DNA of 64,000 bases from Burkholderiales bacterium. GTDB lineage: Bacteria > Pseudomonadota > Gammaproteobacteria > Burkholderiales > Burkholderiaceae_C. How positions within the stretch are numbered: the stretch's first letter is position 1; each line of letters opens with the position of its first letter. Shown piece by piece: positions 25,976 to 33,862 of the stretch. The notes below the pieces were generated by a model. The model did no database searches. It was not told where the DNA came from and saw nothing but the letters and a program-made list of their open reading frames with translations. The DNA lies in NCBI GenBank assembly GCA_017307855.1, contig JAFKGD010000005.1, forward strand, positions 186,001 through 250,000. Reading direction: 5' to 3'. The translations under genes and the position numbers were made by a program.

Positions 25976-26905
25976 TCAGAGATCGAGCGCCAGGACCCCG
26001 CTGCGCGCACCGGAGCAACACACCATGACAGCCTGGTTGGACTGCTTCTCGGCGTCGGTGAGGAAGTGGTCTCGGTGATCGGGAACGCCGTCCAGCACTG
26101 TCACGCGGCAACTTCCGCAAATGCCTTCGGAACAGGCGAAGCCCACATCGACACCTGCGTTGAGCAGGGCGTCGAGCATGGTCTCGCCGGGCTGCACGTC
26201 GATGCTGCGCCCGCTGCGCCTCAGGTCGAGTCGGTAGCCCCCGTCGCATGCCACATCGGTGTCCGCCGAGAAGTACTCGAAATGCAGGCGCTCGCCCAGC
26301 GGCGCCCCCAGCTCGCGGAACGCCGCCAGCATCCGTTCGGGCCCGCAGCAATAGACATGCGCGTCCGGTGGCAGGCCGGCGAGGAGGCGCGCCAGGTCCA
26401 GCCGTGGCGTGGACGGTTCGTCGTCGATGGTCAGGTGCACCGCGTCGTGATGTTCAAGCCGATCAAGAAATGCGGCGCGCTCGCGAGTGCGCACCGCGTA
26501 GTGCAGTTCCCACGATCGGCCCAGTCGTTCGAGCCGCGCGATCATCGACAGCATCGGCGTGATGCCAATGCCGCCGGCGATCAGCACGCTGCGCGCGGCT
26601 CCTTCGTGCAGTTCGAAGTTGTTGCGGGGAGCCGAAACATCCACCCATTGGCCCGGGCGCCAGTGCTCGTGTATGTGGCGGGAACCCCCGCGGCTGTCGA
26701 CATCGAGCTGCACGGCGATCTCGTAGCCGCTGCGGTCGGCCGGATCGCCCAGCAGGGAATAGCTGCGCGCGAGGCCCGCGGCCAGTGCTACGTCGACGTG
26801 CGCGCCGGCGGTGAACGCGGGCAGCGAGGCGCCGGCTGCCGGCTCGAGCCGGAAGCCGAGGATATCGTGCGCCTCCCAGCGCACGTGTCGGATGCGAGCC
26901 TGCAT
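25976..26905 (-). CDS. PDR/VanB-family ferredoxin-type oxidoreductase
   Basis: A 309-residue reductase with the phthalate-dioxygenase-reductase domain order. The FMN-binding barrel comes first (ARSYSLLGDPADRSGYEIAVQ near residue 50). The NAD-binding domain follows (SVLIAGGIGITPMLSMIARL near 105, VYCCGPERMLAAFRE near 195). A C-terminal plant-type 2Fe-2S ferredoxin has Cys258, Cys263, Cys266 and Cys296 in the CX4CX2C...C pattern. It passes electrons from NAD(P)H to the Rieske oxygenase encoded 8 bases upstream. The ATG at 26905 lies directly behind the oxygenase stop, so the two are translated together. Confidence 0.93.
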   Translation of the reverse strand: MQARIRHVRWEAHDILGFRLEPAAGASLPAFTAGAHVDVALAAGLARSYSLLGDPADRSGYEIAVQLDVDSRGGSRHIHEHWRPGQWVDVSAPRNNFELHEGAARSVLIAGGIGITPMLSMIARLERLGRSWELHYAVRTRERAAFLDRLEHHDAVHLTIDDEPSTPRLDLARLLAGLPPDAHVYCCGPERMLAAFRELGAPLGERLHFEYFSADTDVACDGGYRLDLRRSGRSIDVQPGETMLDALLNAGVDVGFACSEGICGSCRVTVLDGVPDHRDHFLTDAEKQSNQAVMVCCSGARSGVLALDL

Positions 26906-26913
26906 GGCCGACT

Positions 26914-28215
26914 TCAGGCAGGTGTCTTCCAGCGCACCGCTTGCTCCAGTTGGGCGCGGTAGGCGTCGTCGAGCGGCACCTGGGGATCGTGCAGGAACGA
27001 GCCTGCGCGCGCCCCCATGAACACATCGGGCTCATGCGCCCCGGGCGGCAGCGTGCCCTTGTCGCGCCAGGCGCGTGCGGCCATCAGCACGCGACGCCGG
27101 GTCCGCGCGATCATCTGGTCGGTCGGCGCGAGATGCTCGAAGGCGTGATCGGTGACCGCCCCCATGCTCTCGGTGACGGCCTGATCCTGGATGGTGATGT
27201 TGGCGATCCCGGTGTACTGGTGGCCATCTCGCTGCGACTGGCGGTCGATGCCCCAGTCGTTGTGCGCGCGGTCGCGGCAGCGCCAGCGGCCATACCAGTC
27301 GGTGGTGTTCGGTTCGTATTCGAACTTCTCGTACAGCGGCTCGCCGTTGGCGCGCGTGGAGTTGTAAGCCGGATTGCCATCGTCCACGCCGCCGGAGATA
27401 TCGAACAGCATGCTGTGGTTGTCGTCCATCGGCACCCAGGCCCGGGCGATGGCGCGGGTGGAGAAGCGCGCGTTCGGCGTTTGCGTCCAGAACGGGAACA
27501 TGAAATGGGCCACACGCCAGGACATGAGCCCGTCGTCGTTCAGCCGGTAGCCGCCATACATGGAGCCCCATTCCGCGTTGCGCACCTCGTATTCCGGCGC
27601 GCGGTTGAGCACGGTCGGACGCATCGGGTGGTCTTCGGGCAGATCGTCAGGGCCCAGCATTCCCACGTGCAGGAAGCCGACGTGCGAGGTGTCGATATCG
27701 CCCTCAAGCGCCTGCATCCAGTTGCACTCCCGTTGCAGGCACCAGATTTCGCTGTCGGGGATCAGGTTGGCCTCGATGTTGGGCAGCGGCGGCGGCGAAT
27801 CCTGCTGCTGGCCCATATAGACCCAGATCAGTCCGTTGCGCTCCGCCGTGCGGTAGGCCTTGGCATGGACCTTGTCCTTGAAGTCCTGGTGCACGGGCAC
27901 GTTGGGCATCTCCACGCACTTGCCACGCACATCGAACTTCCAGCCGTGATAGACGCAGCGGATACCGGATTCCTCGTTGCGGCCCAGGAACAGCGAGGCG
28001 CAGCGGTGCGGGCAGCGGTGATCGAGAATGCCCACCTGGCCGGTGGAGTCACGGAACGCCACCAGCTTTTCGCCCAGCAGCATCAGCCGCAGAGGCTCGC
28101 GGTCGGCCTGCACTTCGGACGACATGGCGGCGGGCATCCAGTACTGCCGCATGAACTCTCCCATCACGGTGCCGGGGCCCACGCGGGTCAGGTCTGCGCT
28201 GTCGATCGGACTCAT
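26914..28215 (-). CDS. Rieske 2Fe-2S aromatic ring-hydroxylating oxygenase, alpha subunit
   Basis: A 433-residue oxygenase of the phthalate-dioxygenase/PobA-like single-component class. The Rieske ligands are Cys68, His70, Cys87 and His90 (CPHRC ... CVYHGWKF). The mononuclear iron site is in EGDIDTSHVGFLH with His178 and His183. The protein starts MSPIDSADLTRVGPGTVMGEFMRQYWMPA, a common start of this class. I chose ATG 28215, preceded by AAGGAAAG; an upstream in-frame ATG would add 37 unrelated residues. It heads the minus-strand cluster with its reductase, a TctC-type receptor, an SDR and a LysR. Substrate is probably an aromatic carboxylate or aryl ether; the sequence alone does not fix it. 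Confidence 0.92.
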   Translation of the reverse strand: MSPIDSADLTRVGPGTVMGEFMRQYWMPAAMSSEVQADREPLRLMLLGEKLVAFRDSTGQVGILDHRCPHRCASLFLGRNEESGIRCVYHGWKFDVRGKCVEMPNVPVHQDFKDKVHAKAYRTAERNGLIWVYMGQQQDSPPPLPNIEANLIPDSEIWCLQRECNWMQALEGDIDTSHVGFLHVGMLGPDDLPEDHPMRPTVLNRAPEYEVRNAEWGSMYGGYRLNDDGLMSWRVAHFMFPFWTQTPNARFSTRAIARAWVPMDDNHSMLFDISGGVDDGNPAYNSTRANGEPLYEKFEYEPNTTDWYGRWRCRDRAHNDWGIDRQSQRDGHQYTGIANITIQDQAVTESMGAVTDHAFEHLAPTDQMIARTRRRVLMAARAWRDKGTLPPGAHEPDVFMGARAGSFLHDPQVPLDDAYRAQLEQAVRWKTPA

Positions 28216-28377
28216 TCTCTTTCCTTGTCTCTGTTTCGGCGGGACGACGAAAGCCCCAGCACGGGCCATAAGCCTGTGCTTTGTTTTCATCGTTGGTTGA
28301 TCAGGATCATAGAAATCTCCCGCCATTTACTCCACAGGCGGTCAATTCGAATCTCTGCCTGAATATTCAAAAACCGG

Positions 28378-28648
28378 AGGTAAATGGCGCCATCGCGCGC
28401 GTATCACGCGCGGTTCATCGATGGCGCGCACGAGACCGCAGTGACTCGATTGCGAGCATTCGCGCAGGCCCGGCCCATGTGCACGAATGCGATGCCGACG
28501 GTGTGGGTGGCTACGGTGACGACACCGACTTCGCTCAGGGGCGACGACCCGCAAGAGAGTGTTGGCGCGCTGCGCCTAGCCCAACATCAACACCGGGGCG
28601 ACGCGGTATCCGCTGGTGGGGTTCCGCCTGGTGCGCCAGTTGCGCTGA
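28378..28648 (+). pseudogene. Decayed copy of the SUMF1 lipoprotein gene
   Basis: This stretch aligns with internal and 3' parts of the intact gene at 21708-22760. Bases 28400-28520 track the region around 21995-22145 (cgcgcacgag, gcattcgcgcaggcc and ttcgctcagggg have close counterparts there). After a deletion of roughly 470 bases relative to the intact gene, 28547-28560 matches the gatgacccgcaag area. After a second, smaller gap, 28575-28648 matches the last 24 codons almost base for base, including the TGA. The frame is broken and no start remains. It sits just before the intact HAD gene, mirroring the order at 22.7 kb. The left edge is approximate. Confidence 0.72.
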
Positions 28649-28657
28649 AGCGGGCGA

Positions 28658-29329
28658 TCAGGCCTGTGCCAGCAGCGCCGGCAATTCGTCCATGTGCGTG
28701 AACACCTGCACCACGCCCGCCGCGCGCAACGCGGCCGGTGCGTCGTGACCCGCCTCGGCCGGGCTGTAGCCGAACACCGTGCAGCCGGCCGCCACGCCGG
28801 CAGTGGCGCCGGTCACCGTGTCTTCCACCACCGCGCAACGCGCCGGGTCGGCGCCCAGGTGCGCCGCCGCCGCCAGGTACACGTCGGGATAAGGCTTGGA
28901 GCGCGGCATCTCGTGGCCGCTGAAGATGTTGCCCTCGAAGTACGGCATCAGCCCGCACTTGGCCAGTTGCAGCTCGACCTTGAAGCGGTCGGCACCGCTG
29001 GCGCAGGCAATGCGGCCGGCGTGGTGTGCGTGCACACGCGCCACCGCATCGACCACGCCCCGCACGGCCTGCAGCTCGCGCTCGAGCCGCTCGTTGCGGC
29101 GCTCGCGGAAGGCTACGAGCCAGGGCTCGCCGATGCGCGTTCCGGTCGCGCGGGCGATGCGTTCGGTCTCGTCCTTCACCGCCTTGCCCACGAAGATGGC
29201 CATGCACTCGGCCAGCGTGAGGCGCCAGCCCATCTCCTCGAGCATGTCGCGCAGCACGCCGTTGGTGATCGGCTCGCTGTCGACGAGCACGCCATCGCAA
29301 TCGAAGAGGACGGCGTCGAATCGCGGCAT
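28658..29329 (-). CDS. HAD-superfamily (subfamily IA) phosphatase
   Basis: A 223-residue haloacid-dehalogenase-type phosphatase. Motif I is VLFDCDGVLVDSEP with Asp10 and Asp12. The helical cap spans about residues 17-85, motif II is CASGA near 110, and motif III/IV is KPYPDVYLAAA followed by VVEDTVTGATAGVAAG. This is the beta-phosphoglucomutase/YieH-like layout, so small phosphorylated sugars are likely substrates, but the precise one is unknown. The gene stands alone on the minus strand. A 43-base copy of its 3' end lies at 22771-22813. Confidence 0.9.
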   Translation of the reverse strand: MPRFDAVLFDCDGVLVDSEPITNGVLRDMLEEMGWRLTLAECMAIFVGKAVKDETERIARATGTRIGEPWLVAFRERRNERLERELQAVRGVVDAVARVHAHHAGRIACASGADRFKVELQLAKCGLMPYFEGNIFSGHEMPRSKPYPDVYLAAAAHLGADPARCAVVEDTVTGATAGVAAGCTVFGYSPAEAGHDAPAALRAAGVVQVFTHMDELPALLAQA

Positions 29330-29521
29330 GGCAGGCTTCCTTCAGGAGACGGAGAGAGAAAAACAGCGACCGATTATGCGGGCCCGTGCAGGACGATCCG
29401 GTGGTGAACGGACACGCCTGCGCCTGAGCGACTGTCACGCCGCTTTCACGGCAGCGTCACATCAGCCATCGACCATCGCGGGTTGCCATAGCGCCGCACT
29501 GCGCGGCCCGACCACCCGACC

Positions 29522-32500
29522 ATGCCCGTACAACGACACACCTCCCCGCGCGCACGCGCCACCTCTTTCTCCCTGCTTCCGCTGGCCGCCGCGCTGGCCA
29601 CGCTCTTCGCCCTGCCGGCCCATGCGCAGAATTTCACCGTGGGCGCCGGCACGACCGACACGGCCGGGAAGGTCATTGCCGGTGGCACCGGCGTGGTGGA
29701 AGCGGGCGGCACCATCTCCACCAGTGCCGGGACGCGGGGCGTGCGCATCCGCAACGGCGTGACGCAACTGACCAACGCCGGCACCATCGAGCAGACGGGC
29801 ACCGGCCGCGCCATCGACGTGGATGGCACCAACGCCGACGTCCACATCCTCAACAGCGGCCTGATCACCAGCAGCGGCGCGCAGGTCATCCGCTTCGACA
29901 GCGCCAGCACGAAGCAGGTGCTCGACAACCAGGGCACCCTCTGGCACACCGGCACCGACGTGGGTGGCGAGCGCGCCATCAAGGCCGATGGCGCCTACAC
30001 CACCACGGGCAACCAGATCATCAACGGCTCGGACACCAACCGCGCCGCGGTGATCCGGTCCAACGGCAACGACGCCATCCGCCTGGGCAACAACTTCACG
30101 CTGACCAACTGGGGCGACATCTTCTCCACCGGCCGCGTCAACACCAGCTGCCCCGACTACCAGGCCAGCGACGTGGGCTGTGGCGCCGATCTGTCGGCCG
30201 CCGATGGCGTGGCGATCGAGAACGCGCGCAGCAACGCGGTGATCCTCAACCACGGCAGCATCACCGGCCCCCGCCATGGCGTGGATGGCGGCGATCCGCT
30301 GGCCTACGCGCCCAGCGCTCACCTGGTGGATGTCGAGCGGCTGGACATCGTGCGCGCCGACGGCGATGGCGTGCTCTTCAACGTGGTGCGCACCAGCGGC
30401 ACGACCGAGGGCGTGCGCGTCGCGAACCCGGTGGTGATCAACTACGCGGGCGGCACCATCACGGGCAACAACGGCTCGGGCGTGGGCATCGACGGCCATG
30501 CGGTGGTGATCAACCACGGCACCATCACCGGCAACTACGCGGGCGCGGGCCACGTGTTCGACCACCCGAGCAACACGAGCAACGGCGCCGGTGCGGGCCT
30601 GACCTCCGCCAACGGCGACGGTGACGGCGTGGACATCGACGGCACCGCCTACGTCGAGAACTGGGGCACCATCCGCGGCACCGGCGCGGGCGGACGCGAT
30701 TCGGGCGGCAACCCCAACGGCGCCGACGGCATCGCGGCCGGCGGCGGCACCTTCATCAATCATGCGGGCGCCGTGATCTTCGGCCAGACCAAGGGCATCC
30801 TGATCGACGACGGCGCGGCCGGCAGCGCCGTGCCGGCGGGACGGGGCACGGCCGATGCGCAGGGCGCGGCCGCGCTCATCGTCAACGACGGCCGCATTGA
30901 AGGCGCGACCGGCGCGGCCATCGGACTGGTGGGCGCCTTCGCCGACCGCCTCTACAACGGCGCCACCGGCGTCATCGTGGGCGGCGCCGACGCGCGCCGC
31001 GTCGACCAGGAAGGCAGCACCACGCCCGCCGCGGCAGTGCAGATGGGCGCGGGCGACGACCTGCTGGTCAATGCCGGCCGCATCGAGGGCCGCAACGGCA
31101 TGGCGATCGACCTGGGCCTGGGCAACGACACGCTGCGCCTGATGGCCGGCAGCACCGTCGTGGGCACCCTCGACGGCGGCGACGGCATGGACCTGCTGGA
31201 GACACAGGGCACGCAGCGCTTCGCGGCCGGCACGCTGTCGAGCTTCGAGCGCTTCAACGTGCTGGACGGCGTGACCACCTTCGACTACGCGCTGGGCGCT
31301 GTCGATGCGGTGACGGTGAGCCAGGCCGCCACGCTGCGCGTGAATGGCGGCTTCTCCACCGCCCATGCGCTCACCGTCAACGGCCTGCTGGCCGCGCCGG
31401 CAGGCCAGGCGCTGCGCACGGTGAACGTGGGCAGCTACGAGCAGGGTGCGCACGGCGTGCTGGAGGCGCGCGTGGGCACCTCGGGCCATTCGGATCGCAT
31501 CGTGGCCGGGCAGGCGGCCACGCTGGCCGATGGCGCCACGCTGTCGGTCAGGCCGCTGGGCTATGTGGCGGGCGGCTCCACCTGGACGCTGGTGTCGGGC
31601 AGCAGCCTCGTCGCCGATGCGAACGAGCTCCGGCTGATCGGCGACTCGGCGCTGGTGAAGTATTCGCTCGCGGTGTCGGGCCACGACCTCGTCCTGACCG
31701 CCGAGCGCACCGCCACGCTCGCCAGCGTGGCCCCGGCCGGACTGGGCAGCCTGGGACAGGCGCTCGACGCGCTGGGTGCGCAGTCGTCGGCCGCCAATGC
31801 GTTGCTGGCCCGCATCGACAGCCAGGACACGGTCGCCGGCGTGGCCGAGGCGCTGCGCCAGCTCTCCCCCGATCGCTCGGGCGCGGCGTTGCGCGCGGCG
31901 CAGATGACGCAGGCGCAGGTGTTCGGCGCGGTGTCCGACCGCATGGATCAGGCACGCGGCAGCGCCATGGCGCAAGGGCCGGCACGCGGCCTGTCGGCCG
32001 GCGACGTCACGCGCGGCCGCGCCTGGGTGCAGGGCCTGGGCGCCTGGGGCGAGCAGAAGGCACGCGCCGGCAACGACGGCTTCGATCTCGAAGCCTGGGG
32101 CCTGGCCGCCGGCATGGAGGCCGACCGCGGCGCGCAGGATGTGATGGGCCTCTCGCTCGGCCTCAACCAGGCTCGCGCCGACGGCGTGGGCACCGGCACG
32201 GGCGACGACGTGCGCGTGAAGTCCGCCAGCATCGGCGGCTATTTCAGCCGCACGGCGTCCGATCTCACCATCGATGCCGCCGTGCTCGCCGGCCACAACC
32301 GCTACGACACGCGCCGCGCCGTCACCGTGGGCAGCGTGACCGAGCAGATCCGCGGCGACCACGACGGCTGGCAGATCGGCGGCCAGGTGGAGCTGGGCTT
32401 GCCGTTCCAGCTGCGCCAGGACCTCAGCGGCCGCTGGCTGGTGGGCACGCGCCTGAGCTACCTGCGGACCGGCAGCTACACCGAGCAGGGCGGCACGGCG

Positions 32501-32833
32501 GCGCTGGCCGTGAACTCGGCCAACGCCACCAGCATCCAGTCGGTGCTGGGCGCCGAGCTGAACTGGGCCACGGCACCGCGCAGCGCGGTGCAGTTGCGCG
32601 CGCGCTGGCTGCACGAATTCGGCAATGCGCCCGAACTGAACGCGGCCTTCGCCGCCGGCGGCCCCGGCTTCACCACGCCGGGCATCGCCGCCAACCGCGA
32701 CGCGCTGCAACTGGGCGTGGGCCTGCGCCATGATGCCGGCAACGGCGTGACGCTGAACCTGCGCTACGACGCGGAGCTCAAGCGCGGCTACGTGGGCCAT
32801 CAGCTCACGGCGCGCGCGGCCTGGTCGTTCTGA
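29522..32833 (+). CDS. Autotransporter (type Va) outer-membrane protein
   Basis: A 1103-residue autotransporter. The signal peptide ends LFALPAHA (about residue 35). The passenger, up to about residue 720, is a beta-helix built of degenerate turns such as NAGTIEQTG, NHGSITGPRHG, NHGTITGNYAG and NWGTIRGTG. A linker with SLGQALDALGAQSSAANALLARID and LSPDRSGAALRAAQMTQAQVFGAVSDRMD follows. The 12-strand barrel spans about 830-1103, starting GRAWVQGLGAWGEQ and ending in the terminal aromatic of AARAAWSF. There is no protease or esterase catalytic motif in the passenger, so adhesion or surface modification is more likely than enzymatic activity. It stands alone upstream of a lipoprotein gene 11 bases away. 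Confidence 0.93.
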   Translation: MPVQRHTSPRARATSFSLLPLAAALATLFALPAHAQNFTVGAGTTDTAGKVIAGGTGVVEAGGTISTSAGTRGVRIRNGVTQLTNAGTIEQTGTGRAIDVDGTNADVHILNSGLITSSGAQVIRFDSASTKQVLDNQGTLWHTGTDVGGERAIKADGAYTTTGNQIINGSDTNRAAVIRSNGNDAIRLGNNFTLTNWGDIFSTGRVNTSCPDYQASDVGCGADLSAADGVAIENARSNAVILNHGSITGPRHGVDGGDPLAYAPSAHLVDVERLDIVRADGDGVLFNVVRTSGTTEGVRVANPVVINYAGGTITGNNGSGVGIDGHAVVINHGTITGNYAGAGHVFDHPSNTSNGAGAGLTSANGDGDGVDIDGTAYVENWGTIRGTGAGGRDSGGNPNGADGIAAGGGTFINHAGAVIFGQTKGILIDDGAAGSAVPAGRGTADAQGAAALIVNDGRIEGATGAAIGLVGAFADRLYNGATGVIVGGADARRVDQEGSTTPAAAVQMGAGDDLLVNAGRIEGRNGMAIDLGLGNDTLRLMAGSTVVGTLDGGDGMDLLETQGTQRFAAGTLSSFERFNVLDGVTTFDYALGAVDAVTVSQAATLRVNGGFSTAHALTVNGLLAAPAGQALRTVNVGSYEQGAHGVLEARVGTSGHSDRIVAGQAATLADGATLSVRPLGYVAGGSTWTLVSGSSLVADANELRLIGDSALVKYSLAVSGHDLVLTAERTATLASVAPAGLGSLGQALDALGAQSSAANALLARIDSQDTVAGVAEALRQLSPDRSGAALRAAQMTQAQVFGAVSDRMDQARGSAMAQGPARGLSAGDVTRGRAWVQGLGAWGEQKARAGNDGFDLEAWGLAAGMEADRGAQDVMGLSLGLNQARADGVGTGTGDDVRVKSASIGGYFSRTASDLTIDAAVLAGHNRYDTRRAVTVGSVTEQIRGDHDGWQIGGQVELGLPFQLRQDLSGRWLVGTRLSYLRTGSYTEQGGTAALAVNSANATSIQSVLGAELNWATAPRSAVQLRARWLHEFGNAPELNAAFAAGGPGFTTPGIAANRDALQLGVGLRHDAGNGVTLNLRYDAELKRGYVGHQLTARAAWSF

Positions 32834-32844
32834 GCCCACGTGCC

Positions 32845-33738
32845 ATGACCCCGCCCGCGCCGTCGGGCCCGCGGCCACCGCCTGCTTGCGTGCGGCGGCG
32901 GCTGCGTCGGTGCGGCCCGTGGCTGGCATCGGCCTGCCTGCTGTTGGCCGGCTGTGGCGCCCTGCCCACGCCCGGAGAGCGTGGCGACGAAGCCCGGGCG
33001 CTGATGGCAGCGGCCGGATGGCAGCCGCTGCGCATCGGCGCCGGGCGTTTCGTGCTGCAGGCCGCACGTTCGCCGCAGACGGCGTCGACGTCGGCACCCG
33101 TGCCGGAACTGGCGGTGTTCATCGAAGGCGATGGCCTCGCCTGGCGGGACGCGCGCACACCCTCGGACGACCCGACACCGCTCGACCCCGTCGCGCTGCG
33201 CCTGGCGCTGGCCGGGCCGCACCGGCCCGCCGCGTGGCTGGCGCGGCCGTGCCAGTACGACGACGCCGCTTCATCACGCTGCACGCCGCGCGACTGGACC
33301 GACGCGCGCTGGTCGCCCGAGGTCGTGGATGCGCTGGATGCCGCGCTCGACCGGCTGCGCGCCGAAGCGGGCGCCCGGCGCCTGGTGCTGGTGGGCTACA
33401 GCGGCGGCGGCGCGCTGGCCGCGCTGCTGGCGGCGCGGCGCGACGACGTGGCGCGGCTGGTGACGGTGGCGGCCGTGCTCGACGCGCAGGCATGGACGCG
33501 GGTGCACGGACTCACGCCACTCACCGGATCGCTCGACCCCGCGAGCGCGGCACCAGCGCTCGCCACCGTGCCGCAGTGGCACTTCGTGGGCGCCGATGAC
33601 ATGGTGACCGGCCTCGCCGCCGTGCAGCCGTTCATCGCGCGGCTGCCGGCGGGTGCGCCCGCCGCCGTGCAATTGCAGGCGGGGTTCGACCATGCGTGCT
33701 GCTGGGCGCGAGACTGGCATCGCCTGTCGCCGCCTTGA
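32845..33738 (+). CDS. Alpha/beta-hydrolase-fold lipoprotein
   Basis: A 297-residue predicted lipoprotein. After an Arg/Pro-rich start comes a hydrophobic stretch WLASACLLLAGC, with Cys34 of the lipobox LAGC. The soluble domain has the nucleophile elbow GYSGGG near residue 190 and FDHACCW near the C-terminus, where a His is expected for the catalytic triad. The protein is likely an envelope esterase or lipase-like hydrolase of unknown substrate. It begins 11 bases after the autotransporter stop and could be expressed with it, possibly to modify or process surface molecules. The family is recognisable only by fold features. Confidence 0.75.
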   Translation: MTPPAPSGPRPPPACVRRRLRRCGPWLASACLLLAGCGALPTPGERGDEARALMAAAGWQPLRIGAGRFVLQAARSPQTASTSAPVPELAVFIEGDGLAWRDARTPSDDPTPLDPVALRLALAGPHRPAAWLARPCQYDDAASSRCTPRDWTDARWSPEVVDALDAALDRLRAEAGARRLVLVGYSGGGALAALLAARRDDVARLVTVAAVLDAQAWTRVHGLTPLTGSLDPASAAPALATVPQWHFVGADDMVTGLAAVQPFIARLPAGAPAAVQLQAGFDHACCWARDWHRLSPP

Positions 33739-33862
33739 ACCTCGGGCAGCGCCTCCGAGCGCTGAGTGCGCAGCGCTCACGCCTCGGCTCTGCCGAGGCC
33801 CCGTGCGAGCGGCCCCCTCGGGGGGCAGAGAGCTGCACGCAGTGAGCGAACGTGGGGGCCCT
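33739..33862. repeat. Hairpin-rich intergenic element between convergent genes
   Basis: The gap between the hydrolase and the TRAP permease ends contains several palindromes. CTCGGC-TCT-GCCGAG (33783-33797) is one, and GCCCCC-TC-GGGGGGC follows near 33812. A block cagtgagcgaacgtgggggccc comes after them. I recall very similar blocks scattered between genes in Comamonadaceae genomes. It probably serves as a bidirectional terminator. No other copy was noticed in this window. Confidence 0.5.

Noticed and set aside
29462-33097. A 1211-codon minus-strand frame opposite the autotransporter
   Set aside because: It is a compositional shadow of the autotransporter, which has a signal peptide, beta-helix repeats and a barrel ending in Phe.
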